From assembly GCF_030272615.1 (NCBI RefSeq), contig NC_081406.1, forward strand, positions 477,180,900-477,244,899: a DNA stretch of 64,000 nucleotides. The letters run 5' to 3'. The notes below the pieces were generated by a model that had not been told where the DNA came from, ran no database searches, and saw nothing but the letters and a program-made list of their open reading frames with translations. This document shows positions 1 to 10,437 of this stretch, one piece after another. Position 1 is the stretch's first letter. The number at the start of each line of letters is the position of its first letter. Origin of the DNA: Cryptomeria japonica. Its lineage: Eukaryota; Streptophyta; Pinopsida; Cupressales; Cupressaceae. Both the position numbers and the translations under genes were made by a program.

Positions 1-1
1 G

Positions 2-202
2 CACTATTTATTGCCAAAGGAGTTTGTAGTTTTCACTGATAACCAGGCTCTAAGTTTCATAAACAGTCAAGAGACATTAAACCATAGGCACATGAAGTAG
101 GTAGAGACCCTACAAGCCTTCACCTTCAACCTCAAGCACAAAAAAGGGGTCAAGAACAAAGTTACAGATGCCTTGAGTAGGAGGGTCTTAACCATCAACT
201 AA
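2..202 (+). pseudogene. Ty3/gypsy RNase H, C-terminal part (element A)
   Basis: Frame 2 reads a typical Ty3/gypsy RNase H tail: TDNQALSFI near the start, the NHRHMK block, the LQAFTFNLKHKKG strand and the closing DALSRR motif before a natural-looking TAA at 200-202. In the element this enzyme would remove RNA from the RNA/DNA hybrid during reverse transcription. The window edge cuts off the N-terminal half. A TAG sits where the family has Trp (after HMK), so the copy is dead. It is followed on the same strand by integrase, in the normal gypsy order RT-RNase H-integrase. Confidence 0.85.
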
Positions 203-992
203 ATCAAGATGGAAAGTGTTAGCATTAACTCCTTGAAAAACATGTATGGTGCTGATGAAGATTTTGGAGAAATATACAAGGTATGTGAGTCATTTGGTGA
301 GAAGTATTGTGTTGAATTTTCTGAGTTTTTGATCCAAGAGGGGTTTCTATTCAAGGGTGGATAGTTATGTATTCCTAAGTGTTCAATGAGTGAATATTAT
401 TAGGGAGAAGCATTGTGGAGCAATGACAAGTCATTTTGGCCTTGACAAGACACTTGACCTTGTAAAAAGACATTACTACTGGCCTAAGTTGCAGACAGAT
501 GTTAGGAAGTTTGTAGAAACATGTGTGATCTGTCAAAAAGACAAAGGGAAATCCACCAATGCAGGTTTGTACCAGCCTTTACCCATTCCTTCTAAGCCAT
601 GGGAAAGCATAAGCATGGATTTTGTGTTGGGTTTGCCTAGGACAAGGAGGAGGTTTGATAATGTCTTTGTAGTGGTGGACAAATTTAGCAAAATGGCTCA
701 TTTATTGCCATGTAAAACCTCTTGTGATGCTTCATATGTTGCATACTTGTTTTTCAAAGAGATAGTTAGGATACATGGGTTGCCTCTAAACATAGTTTCA
801 GAAAGGGATGTGAAGTTCATAGGACATTTTTGGAGGACCCTTTGGAAGAAGTTGGGAACCAACTTAGCTTTCTCATCAGCCTACCGTCCCCAAATGGATG
901 GAAAAATTGAAGTTGTCAATAGGTCTTTGGGGAACCTATTAAGATGCTTGCCAAGACAACATGGAGAAAAATGGGACAACATACTGTCATAG
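203..992 (+). pseudogene. Ty3/gypsy integrase, zinc-binding and catalytic domains (element A)
   Basis: The linker at 203-389 (FLFKGG, stop, LCIPKCSM) leads through a frameshift into an open stretch at 390-992. It shows the HHCC zinc site (KHCGAMTSHFG, then CVICQK) and the catalytic core, with the first Asp in SMDFVLGLP and the Glu in QMDGKIEVVNR. The second catalytic position reads SERD where the family has SDRD, so the DDE triad looks broken even apart from the stops. The TAG at 990-992 replaces the Trp/Gln expected before AEFSYN. The role in a live element would be insertion of the cDNA into chromosomal DNA. Confidence 0.9.
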
Positions 993-1757
993 GCAGAGTT
1001 CTCATACAATGACACCATAAATAGAAGCACTGGGAAACCTCCTTTCCAAATTGTGTATGGTATCCACCCAAGAGGTTTGTTAGAGTTGAGGGATTTACCT
1101 AAGGAAGAATCCATTAGTGCAGGTGGTGAAGATTTTGCCTCAGCCATCAAGGAGGTACATGATCAAGTGAAGTCTCATCTCCAACAATCTGTAGAGAAGT
1201 ACAAGGTTCATGCTAACAAGAAAAAGAGGGATGTGCAGTTTGGTGTTGAGGACTTAGTATGGGTACATTTGACAAAGGAGAGACTCCCAAAAGGCAAACA
1301 CACAAAGCTCATGCAGAGGAATATTGGACCATGCAAGATTGTGAAGAAGTGTGGGCAGAATGCTTATGAAATCCAACTTCCTCCTGATCTTGGATTGTCA
1401 CCCATTTTCAATGTATGTGATCTAACACCTTACAAAGGCAATGGTAATGAAGAAGAGGAACCAATGCAGGTTGCAGCAGATGATGATATTCCAAAGCATG
1501 ATCCACAAAAATTGATCAAGGTTCTTGACACTAGAGTCACAAAGAGAACAAGAAACAAGGAGTATAAAGAGTATTTGGTGGCTTGGTAGGGAAAACCAAA
1601 CTCTGAAGTAGTTTGGATGACTAAAAACCAAATCTCCAATCATGGTTCAGACTTCCAAACTCTGATCTCAAGTGGGCTTGAGATCTCTTCTCCCGAGGAG
1701 TATGGTGCAAGGGAACATCTTCAACAAGACATTAATGTATCAAAGGATGAGGACTAG
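993..1757 (+). pseudogene. Ty3/gypsy integrase C-terminus with chromodomain-like tail (element A)
   Basis: The frame of the catalytic core continues through AEFSYND, NRSTGKPPFQIVYG and the GPCKIVKK/NAYEIQLP strand block of the integrase C-terminal domain (the GPF/Y module). A segment around 1,510-1,640 (IKVLDTRVTKRTRNKEYKEYLVAW, stop, then GKPNSEVVWM) resembles a degenerate chromodomain of plant chromoviruses. The TAG at 1,587-1,589 replaces an expected Gln/Trp. The coding trace ends near 1,757 in a TAG after KDED. Exact lineage is not resolved. Confidence 0.8.
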
Positions 1758-2636
1758 GATCTTAGGATCTTCTATGAGCAGTGAGAACCCCTTATTTTAC
1801 TGATTGTAACCTGGAAAGCAAGGGTTTGGCTAGGGTTTCACCTAAAAATGGCCATATCTTGCATCCCACTCATCTAGAAGGTCTTTCCTTTGGTGGAATG
1901 CAATATTGGACAATTTAATTTAAGTTTTTCATGGGTTTTTGTAGGGGAGGATTCGTTGTGAAGAGTATGATGCAAATCTAGGTAGGCATCTCCATGTGAC
2001 TACCTTGGACAAAATTAGGACAATCGTCCTAAAATATTATAGTGGTGGATTCCAGGCATGCAACCCTTTAATTAGAGGTTATTCATGATCCCCCACATGC
2101 TCATGAAGTTTATTTTGTAGTTTAGAGTCTTGAAATTGGTGTTGCTTTGTAAATTATGCCTAATCACCCTAATTAGGTCTCTAGGCTTCTAAAGGGTTCA
2201 GACCCTTAGGTTGTAGATATTTCCAATCCCTTTTGGGGATGAGTGTAAATCCATAGAGGGTATCTATAATTGTAAATATTTTTCCAAGTTATGTTCAATA
2301 TTTTAGAGTTAAGGGAAAAATACCCGCCAAAGAGGGCTACTAGCCAAGGGGGTAGGTTTTCAAAGGAAGTATAGGGCATTGATGCCTAAGTCCAAAATAA
2401 ATGTTTTTAATAGGTCCTAGGTGCCAAGAATTTACCAAATCAAAATCCTCCAAGAGAAAGAGTCATGGTGAGGCATGTTATAGATGTTGAAGCCATTTAC
2501 TCATCTTGAGTAGGTGCTAGTCTAGAGAAGTGTGAGTAGTTCAAACCTTGAGGTGTGGAGTCCTTTTTGTAGGATCCTTGTTATCATTTTAAGGGGTAAA
2601 ACTAAACCTTTTGGACCTATCCTTAGGTGTGATAAG
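1758..2636. other. Non-coding 3' flank of gypsy A, probably its LTR, split by element C
   Basis: No coding trace is seen. The stretch directly follows the pol end of gypsy A, so a 3' untranslated region and LTR are expected here, but there is no second LTR copy in the window to prove it. It ends at the 5-bp target duplication ATAAG (2,632-2,636) of copia element C, and the same flank resumes at 10,266. Confidence 0.5.
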
Positions 2637-4067
2637 TGTAAATTTCTGATACCAATAGCTAACAAGATGAGAGGGGGGGTGAATCATACAAACTTAATCT
2701 TCCATGAAATCAACAGATTCAACCTCGGTAACTTATACTTCAGCAATATAACCAAAAACTGCTAAACATGCTAACTCATAAACACATAATCATCATAATA
2801 TAACACCAGATTTAACATGGAAACCCAAATAGGGAAAAACCACTGTGGGATTTCGGACCCACTAAGAAATATACTCTTCTAGAGTATGCTCAGTTAAAAG
2901 CAAATCCTGTTAAAGATTACAAACACATTGCTAGATGTGACCCGGTTAAGGGATTTCCCTCAGACTTGTTAGAGTCTTGCACTTTGTTAGAAGTGACCTT
3001 GTCAAAGGATTTCAAACACTCATTTAGAATGTTACCTTGCTAGAGGGTTTACAAATAAGACTGTTAAGTCCACTCGGTTAAGAGATTTTCTGTCACTTAT
3101 AAAATAATAGTAATAAAAATATATCTACAACTTCACATCTAAAATGCTAAAGCAGATTGCTCAACACTGTCTAGTCATAGGACTTATCTTGTCTCTCTGC
3201 TGGGCTCCCTACACTGTTATTCAAACAGGTCTTCAAGCTTCTGTGCTCGGTAATCACTATGTAGCATCCTTGTGCTTACACTTGCCCGCTTCCATTGTTC
3301 ATCAATAATTTCTTATTTATAAACAATTCGCTAACTACTGAATCTCCTTGATCACATTTCCCATGATCAATCATAGCCATCAGATCTTCAATCTTGACTA
3401 GGTTCAATGTATCTTTCGATCTGAAAATGTTTTACCTCGCCTTGGAACTTGCATTCCTTCCTAGGAACTTATGCTATGTTATTGCGGTTCAATCTGTACT
3501 ATAGATCTTCCTCTGTATTTTCCATTGCCATAGATCCTTAACAAACTTCATGCGCAGCATACCAATCATTTATTCATCTCCAGCTCATCAGCATCCTTCA
3601 TTAAATAATGCTTTTATCAATCCAATGTGATCTATTATAACTCGATAAATACTAAACTTTACTCGGTAGACATTCTGCCTTCGTTAACCGATATCGATAA
3701 CCTTAGGGTTTACCAACTAGGTTCTTTGCTTGGGTACATAGTATAGTATTAACCTTACAATCAACAACATATGTAGGATATCAAAACAATCTAAACATCA
3801 TGATCTCATCATTGTCTAACTTGGTAATAGTTGCCCATTGAATAGCTTATTATTCCCCTTCATTATCACATTCTTTCTGTGTCACTTACTGACATCTTAA
3901 TTCTCTTCAAATCAATCTTCTCAAGATATGGAAACATCATACTGAATCAGAAAATCAATTTCTTGACATCAATGACAAAATAATACTATTAAGACAGTAA
4001 TCATCCTTCTTTAGTTATATCAATAATCTCTAACAACCTTCTCAATATCCTTATTGAAATGCCAACA
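2637..4067 (-). repeat. 3' LTR of copia C
   Basis: Direct repeat partner of 8,801-10,260, in full alignment by eye from TGTAAATTTCTGATACC to GCCAACA. In the minus-strand sense it is the 3' LTR. Just beyond it, at 4,089-4,102, the terminal motif CCAACAATCTCC is repeated a second time about 27 bp inward. Confidence 0.93.
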
Positions 4068-4570
4068 ATCTCCTTTCTATTGTAATGCCAACAATCTCCC
4101 CTTTTGGCATTGATGGCAATACCAACTTTTAAATGGCAATACCAACTTTTAAATGGCAATATTCAAATTGATTCGGATTCAGATTGCTCTAGAGACTTCT
4201 CCTGTTATCCTTGAGTTGTTTTCTTGCATTTTAATCTTTTCCCTTTTTTAGTAATCTTCTCCCCCTGTCATTAGTCTTCTATTATTTTCTTCATTTAGGG
4301 CTTTACCATTTAGTCTACCATTTAGTCTTCTCCCCTTTTGACAACAATGCCAAAAAGTAAAATAACTAAATCATGAACTCTTCTCCTGTGAAGTGCTTGC
4401 TTTCCTGTGTTACACATGCAAATGTAACATCTAAAACTCGATTAGAGCAATCTTTCCTTCAATACTATTTCCTGCACACCTTTATAAAACCTCCTAAAGT
4501 GTGTAAATCAACATCAATCCACACATAATATTCTGTAGATTCATCGAATTGATGCTTTCACTGAACTCTG
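4068..4570 (-). other. 3' untranslated region and polypurine tract of copia C
   Basis: This is non-coding sequence between the RNase H stop and the 3' LTR. Read on the minus strand, the bases next to the LTR are purine rich (AGAAAGGAGAT), and a second purine run (AAAAGGGGAGAT) sits about 27 bp further in. Either could prime plus-strand synthesis. Confidence 0.7.
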
Positions 4571-5161
4571 TTAGTGAATAGAAGATAGGGGTAGGACCCC
4601 TAACTTGCTTCTGAGATACTCAAAAGTGTCCCTTGGTAGTGGTTTTGTGAAGATGCCTGCTATTTGCTCATTTGAACTAATATATTCCAGCACAACTTTC
4701 TTCTCTTGAACTTCTTCTCTGAGATAATGATACTTTATAGAGATATGTTTTGTCTTAGAGTGCATTACTGGATTCTTTGAAATGTTAATGACACTAGTAT
4801 TATCACAGAATATAGTTACTGGCTCGGTAACCTTTTCATTTATACCTTCCAATAGTTGCTTGATCCATGCTATATTGGTGCAATTCAATGCTACAACAAC
4901 ATATTCAGCTTCAATTGTTGACTATGAAATGCATCCTTGTTTCTTGCTAAGCCAACTTACTAGTCTATCTCCCAAGAAGAAAGCTCCACCACTTGTGCTT
5001 TTCCTGTCATCAATGTTTCCTGCCCAATCAACATCAGCATAAACTTTTAAATCAAAATCATTCCTATTTTCATATACTAAGCCATAGTCTTCAGTGCCTC
5101 TCGGGTATCTGAAAATTCTCTTGATTGCTGTCATATGGGTTTCTTTGGGATCTGCAAAAAA
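4571..5161 (-). pseudogene. Copia C RNase H
   Basis: Minus-strand reading gives YADVDWAGN with the catalytic Asp, KSTSGGAFFLG, SWLSKKQ, a stop at 4,922 (Gln/Ser region), then NCTNIAWIKQLLEG, IFCDNTSVINISKNP, HSKTKHISIKYHYLRE and the terminal IFTKPLPRDTFE block. This is the standard copia RNase H ending. The open segments are 5,134-4,922 and 4,888-4,571, separated by one stop. Confidence 0.9.
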
Positions 5162-6160
5162 TCATGCAACAATACCTACTGCATGTGCAATATCCGGTCT
5201 ACTGTGCACAACATATTGTAACTTTCCAATCATGGATCGGTAAAGTGTCTCATCAACAAATGCAGATTCATCATTCTTTGATAATTTACAATTAGTAGTC
5301 ATAGGAGTACTTACTGGTTTTGAATCCTCCACTCCAAACTTCTTTAAGATTTCCTTTATGTACTTGGATTGAGTAATGAAAATCTCATCTTTCATTTGCA
5401 GTATCTGCAAACCTATAAAATACTTTATCTCACTGATTAATGACATCTCAAATTCTTTGCACATTTCATTTCCAAAGTTCTTGCATAGAGAATCATTTCC
5501 ACAAAAAATAATATCATCAACAAATAGGGTTGAGATCAGTATTCCATTGTCCTCATCATTCTTCATGTACATATTGTTGTTTTCACTTGTCCTTATAAAT
5601 CCAATCTTAATCAAGTAAGAGTGCAGTCTCTCATACCATGCTCTAGGTGCTTGTTTCAGACCATATAAAGCTTTGTTCAATTTACATACCAGATCTTTAC
5701 TCTTGTCTTCAACAAATTCTTCAGGCTATTCAATATAAACTTCTTCTTCTAGTATACCATTCAAAAATGCAGATTTAACATCTATTTGATATACATTAAA
5801 ATTTTTGAAAGCAGCATATGCCAACAATGTTCTTACTCCCTCAAGTCTAGCCACGGGTGCAAAAGTCTCACCATAATCTATTCCTTCTTCTTGAGCACAA
5901 CCTTTGCAAACTAGTCTTGCTTTATTTTGAATGACCTCACCTTTTTCATTTAGCTTGTTTCTGAAAATCCACTTTGTACTGATTACATTTTTGTCCTTGG
6001 GTCTTGGGACCAATGTCCAAGTTTCATTCTTCTTGACTTGATCTATCTCTTCTGTCATAGCATTTACCCAATCTTCACTATTAAATGCCTCTTTTACTAT
6101 TCTTGGTTCAACTTCAGATATCGAACATGTGTTATGTCTCAGTTTGTTCCTTGTCATCAC
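5162..6160 (-). pseudogene. Copia C reverse transcriptase
   Basis: The open segment 6,160-5,726 carries the RT entry ([61 protein letters not shown]). The next, 5,680-5,162, carries LYGLKQAPRAWYERL and the active-site strand FVDDIIFCGN with both Asp present, then the FIGLQI and SKPVSTPM blocks. A stop at 5,726 falls where the family has Gln (EVYIEQP). A further stop near 5,162 separates RT from RNase H. It would copy the element RNA into cDNA in virus-like particles. Confidence 0.93.
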
Positions 6161-6199
6161 TGGATCATCCTTATCTCCTATAATCTGACTTGATGCATG

Positions 6200-7344
6200 A
6201 TTTCTTCTGACATATTTGTCTAATACAGGCTCGATAGGCTTGGTATGATCTTCTTCATCACTCAGTAACTAGATATTCTCTTCATTTTCTTCAGCAACTT
6301 TCTCGGTAGGACTTGTCGGTTGAACATAAACAAATTCTTCATAATTTTCTGGTTCTTTGGAGTTTCCTTCATCATTTCTTTCTGCAAATTCATCAATTTT
6401 CACATTTGTACTTTATACTATTTTGTTAGATGATTTGATCAGACATTTAAATGCTTTAATTCTAGAAGAATAACCAAGAAATGTTCCTTCCTCGCTTTTT
6501 TGATCAAACTTTCCATTTTTGTCATCTTTGTGAACATAACATCTACTTCCAAAGATTTTAAAATAACTTACATTAGGTTGCTTGTCATACCAGATTTCAT
6601 ATGGTGTCTTCCTAGTTCCTTTCTTTAGTTGTACTTAGTTCAGGGTGTAAATAGTAGTGTTGATTGCTTCTCTCCAAAATGTTTGGGGTACCCTCTTTTC
6701 TATCATCAGGGTTCTAGCACAATCTACAATTGATCTGTTTCTTCTCTCAGCTATCCCATTTTGCTGAGGTGTTCTTGGTGCAGACACTTGCCTTTTTATA
6801 CCATGATCATTGGAGAATAAGTTAAATTCATTAGAAGTGAATTCTCCTCCTCTATCAGATCTAAGACATTTCAACTGTCTTCCTATTTCATTTTCAACAT
6901 TTGAAAAGCTTATGATTTTTCTTTTAAAAAAATAACTGACATCATCCTTGAGTAATCATCCACAAATAATATGAAATATTTATCACCATAATAACTCTGA
7001 ACTTTCATAGGACCACAAAGATCAGTGTGTACTAGATGTAAAATTCCTTTAGAAGTGTAGGACTTACTTGTAAAGCTTGATCTTGTCATCTTACCCATCT
7101 GGCATCCTCGACACATAGAATTCTCTGGTTTTTCCAGGCTCGGTAGAGCTCTTAGTCGGTGCTTCTTAGTTATCTTAATCAGATTATCAAAATTTACATG
7201 ACAAAACCTTTTATGCCATAACCAGGTATCTTCTCTTTTTTGCATATAGACATTTTTTCTGAGTTGAGTCAAGATGAAATGTATTACCTTTTGTTTGTGT
7301 CCCGGTAGAAGCTCGCTTTCCATGTTTGTCATGAACTTTGACAC
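6200..7344 (-). pseudogene. Copia C integrase
   Basis: This covers GAG-pre-integrase and integrase: WLWHKRFCHVNF with the zinc His pair, CRGCQMGKMTRS with the Cys pair, HTDLCGPMKV and FVDDYSRM with the first Asp, then after a gap SDRGGEFTSNEF with the second Asp, and APRTPQQNGIAERRNRS with the Glu. The C-terminal part (YEIWYDKQPNVSYFKIFG, GTFLGYSS) continues to about 6,380, and a poorly conserved linker runs to the RT. A frameshift or gap lies at 6,875-6,909, and stops occur near 6,635 and 6,420. Confidence 0.9.
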
Positions 7345-7395
7345 ATCCCTTCTGGAATTATATTTGGTATCTTGTATTGTTTAGCTGTGCTACAC

Positions 7396-7905
7396 TCACA
7401 AATTGTATTTCAAACCTTCAACCCAGTATACATCATCACATTTAGCATTGTCAAGAAGTGTTATAGATCCTTTACCTTTCACTAAACATGGTGCATCATT
7501 ACCAAATCTTACATATCCTCCATCATAGTCTTCTAATTTAACAAACTTGTGTTTATCACCTGTCATGTGATGTGAGCATCCACTGTCTATGATCCTAGAA
7601 TTATTATTATTTATGTGAGATATTAGGGCTTTTTCTTCATACCTTTCTTCATCTGATCCATCTTTAATAGCCACATAAACAACTTCCTCTGTATCAGTTT
7701 CATCAGATTTATCATCATTGGATTCCTTATCAGCTACTAGGCATGTCTTTCTGTCTCTCCTTCTGAAGTCTTGGTGTCCTCTGTATTGGTTGTCTTTTTG
7801 CCTGTTATCCCGGTATTCTCTCTTTTCACTAGATTCTTTGTCAGGGCAATTAGAAGCCATATGTCATATTTTATCACAATTGAAACATTTTAAAGGTAGC
7901 TTTCC
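7396..7905 (-). pseudogene. Copia C zinc knuckle and aspartic protease
   Basis: A CCHC knuckle (CFNCDKI, stop, HMASNCP) lies at about 7,890-7,845, with a TGA in the place of the usual Gly. It is followed by a charged linker and the protease active-site block RIIDSGCSHHMTGDKHKF (Asp-Ser-Gly) and VRFGND. The ending VEGLKYNL is the usual run-in to the pre-integrase domain. In a working element the protease would cut the gag-pol polyprotein. Confidence 0.88.
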
Positions 7906-8736
7906 TTTATACTTACCTTTTCCTCTTGGTAACCTTCTGGCTAATAATGCTTCAAACTCTTCTTGCTTTTTGATTTCTTCATATAGTTTGTGTACCTCTT
8001 CCATGTTTTTGTGAAATATTTCACTTGCTCCACTGTGATTCCCTTAAGAATACTTACTCATTCTATCACTGTAATCATCAGATTCACCAATATGAAAAGA
8101 ACTGAATGCAGATTCTACTTTAGTTACCGAAGACCCACTGTTATCAAAATTACTTAGCTCAAATGCATGTAGCTTACCAATAGTAGCATCCAAAGAAACT
8201 GGCATATTTAGTATAGACCTTAGTTCATTGATTGCAGAGACTCGGATTGCATAAGCAGGTAGAAGGGTTATAAGCAACTTACTTGTTACATCCTTTTCTT
8301 CAATAGTTTCTCCTGCTCCTTTGATTTGATTGACAGTCTCCTTTAACCTTGTACTGTACTGGGTTATGTTCTCACCTTCATCCATTCTCATGGATTCAAG
8401 TTGTCCTCTTAGACTATCTACTTTTTCTCTCTGAACATGTTCATCACCGCCATACACAGATATGAGCTTGGTCCACATTGCTTTTGCATCATTATAGCCT
8501 TCTAGATCATTAAACTTTGAGTCGGTCAATGTTGATGTTATTTCAATCATAGCTTGAATATGTTCTTGCTTTGCCTTTATCTCTTCCAAGGTCATCGGGT
8601 TGGTGCTTGGTGGTATGTAATCATTCTCCAAATAATATGTTGCATATTCTCCAATTCCTGATAAGTGTTGCTTCATCCTTTTCTGCCATGTGGAGAAACT
8701 TGACTTGTTCAGCTTTGGTGCATCCCTTTTATACAT
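7906..8736 (-). pseudogene. Copia C gag (capsid, UBN2-type)
   Basis: An ATG at 8,736 opens a 230-codon segment starting MYKRDAPKLNKSSFSTWQKR. It shows the copia capsid pattern: W near residue 17, KAMWTKLISVYGGDEHV, RMDEGENITQYSTRLKE and LLITLLPAYAIRVSAI. It ends at a stop near 8,044 (RMSKYS). The gag trace goes on in a shifted frame down to the zinc knuckle at about 7,890. The start lies 51 nt downstream of the PBS, which fits a gag start codon. Confidence 0.88.
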
Positions 8737-8786
8737 CTTCGGATCTTTGCCTCAAGTACCTTTAAACTTTTCTTCCGAAGTCCAAT

Positions 8787-8798
8787 GCTCTGATACCA
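8787..8798 (-). other. Primer-binding site of copia C
   Basis: Minus-strand TGGTATCAGAGC, complementary to the 3' end of initiator tRNA-Met, sits 2 nt inside the right (5') LTR. This fixes the minus orientation of element C. Confidence 0.92.
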
Positions 8799-8800
8799 AT

Positions 8801-10260
8801 TGTAAAGTTCCGATGCCAATAGCTAACAAGATGAGAGGGGGGGTGAATCATACAAACTTAATCTTCCATGAAATCAACAGATTCAACCTCGGTAACTTAT
8901 ACTTCAACAATATAACCAAAAACTGCTAAACATGCTAACTCATAAACACATAATCATCATAACACCAGATTTAATGTGGAAACCCAAATAGGGAAAAACC
9001 ACTGTCGGATTTCAGACCCACTAAGAAATATACTCTTCTAGAGTATGCTCGGTTAAAAGCAAATCATGTTAAAGATTACAAACACATTGCTAGATGTGAC
9101 CCAATTAAGGGATTTCCCTCAGACTTGTTAGAGTCTTGCACTTTGTTAGAAGTGACCTTGTCAAAGGATTTCAAACACTCATTTAGAATGTTACCTTGCT
9201 AGAGGGTTTACAAATAAGACTGTTAATTCCACTCAGTTAAGAGATTTTCTGTCACTTATAAAATAACAGTAATAAAAGTATATCTACAACTTCACATCTA
9301 AAATGCTAAAGTAGATTGCTCAACACTGTCTAGTCATAGGACTTATCTTGTCCCTCTGCTAGGCTCCCTACACTATTATTCAAACAGGTCTTCAAGCTTC
9401 TGTGCTCGATAATCACTATGTAGCATCCCTATGCTTACACTTGCCTGCTTCCATTGTTCATCAATAATTTCTTATTTATAAACAATTTGCTAACTGATGA
9501 ATCTCCTTGATCACATTTCCCATGATCAATCATAGCCATCAAATCTTCAATCTTGACTAGCTTCAATGTATCTTTCGATCTGAAAACATTTCACCTCACC
9601 TTGGAACTTGCATTCCTTCCTAGGAACTTGTGCTAGGTTATTGTGGTTCAATTTGTACTGTAGATCTTCCTCTGTATTTTCCATTGCCGTAGATCCTTAA
9701 CAAAATTCATGCGCAGCATACCAATCATTTATTCATCTCCAGCTCATCAGCATCCTTCATTAAATAATTCTTTTATCCATCCAATGCGATCTATTATAAC
9801 TCGGTTGTTACTCGGTAAATACTAAACTTTACTCGGTAGACATTCTGCCTTCGTTAACCGATATCGATAACCTTAGGGTTTACCGACTAGGTTCCTTAGG
9901 GTTTACCGACTAGGTTCTTTTCTCGGTGACATAGTATAGTATTAACCTTACAATCAACAACATATGTAGGATATCAAAACAATCTAAACATCATGATCTC
10001 ATCATTGTCTAACTCGGTAATAGTTGCCCATTGAATAACTTATTATTCCCCTTCATTATCACATTCTTTCTGTGTCACTTACTGACATCTTAATTCTCTT
10101 CAAATCAATCTTCTCAAGATATGGCAACATCATACTAAATCAGAAAATCAATTTCTTGACATCAATGACAAAATAATATTATTAAGACAGTAATCATCCT
10201 TCTTTAGTTATATCAATAATCTCCAACAACCTTCTCAATATCCTTATTGAATTGCCAACA
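8801..10260 (-). repeat. 5' LTR of copia C
   Basis: Partner of 2,637-4,067. It is longer by about 30 bp, partly through a 23-bp tandem duplication at about 9,871-9,916 that the left LTR lacks. Most other differences are C/T or G/A. A block at about 8,976-9,010 (TGGAAACCCAAATAGGGAAA) recurs in the LTRs of the other copia families in this window. Confidence 0.94.
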
Positions 10261-10265
10261 ATAAG

Positions 10266-10437
10266 GGCTCTTCATGACAAGATCAATGGAGATAGGAAGA
10301 ATGGAGATTCAAACCCTATTAGACATGTGATGGTATAATCTTTGTGATTTTGTTTATTTTCATTGTCTTAGGTAATATTCATATGTTATGGTGGATCTTT
10401 GTTTTTGTTAGGCTAGGGTTTTGTGGTTGAATTCATT
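10266..10437. other. Flank between copia C and older copia D, no gene seen
   Basis: It continues the sequence left of element C once C and one ATAAG copy are removed. No coding trace or repeat partner was recognised. Confidence 0.5.

Larger units (their letters stand above)
2637..10260 (-). mobile_element. Ty1/copia retrotransposon C, complete with both LTRs but coding region decayed
   Basis: Two long direct repeats (2,637-4,067 and 8,801-10,260), each starting TGTAAA and ending CCAACA, enclose gag-protease-integrase-RT-RNase H on the minus strand. The 5-bp duplication ATAAG at 2,632-2,636 and 10,261-10,265 marks the insertion. A PBS for initiator tRNA-Met (TGGTATCAGAGC, minus) lies 2 nt inside the right LTR. 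The domain order PR-IN-RT-RH is copia-type. Numerous stops and frameshifts show it cannot make its own proteins. It sits in the flank of gypsy A. Confidence 0.95.
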
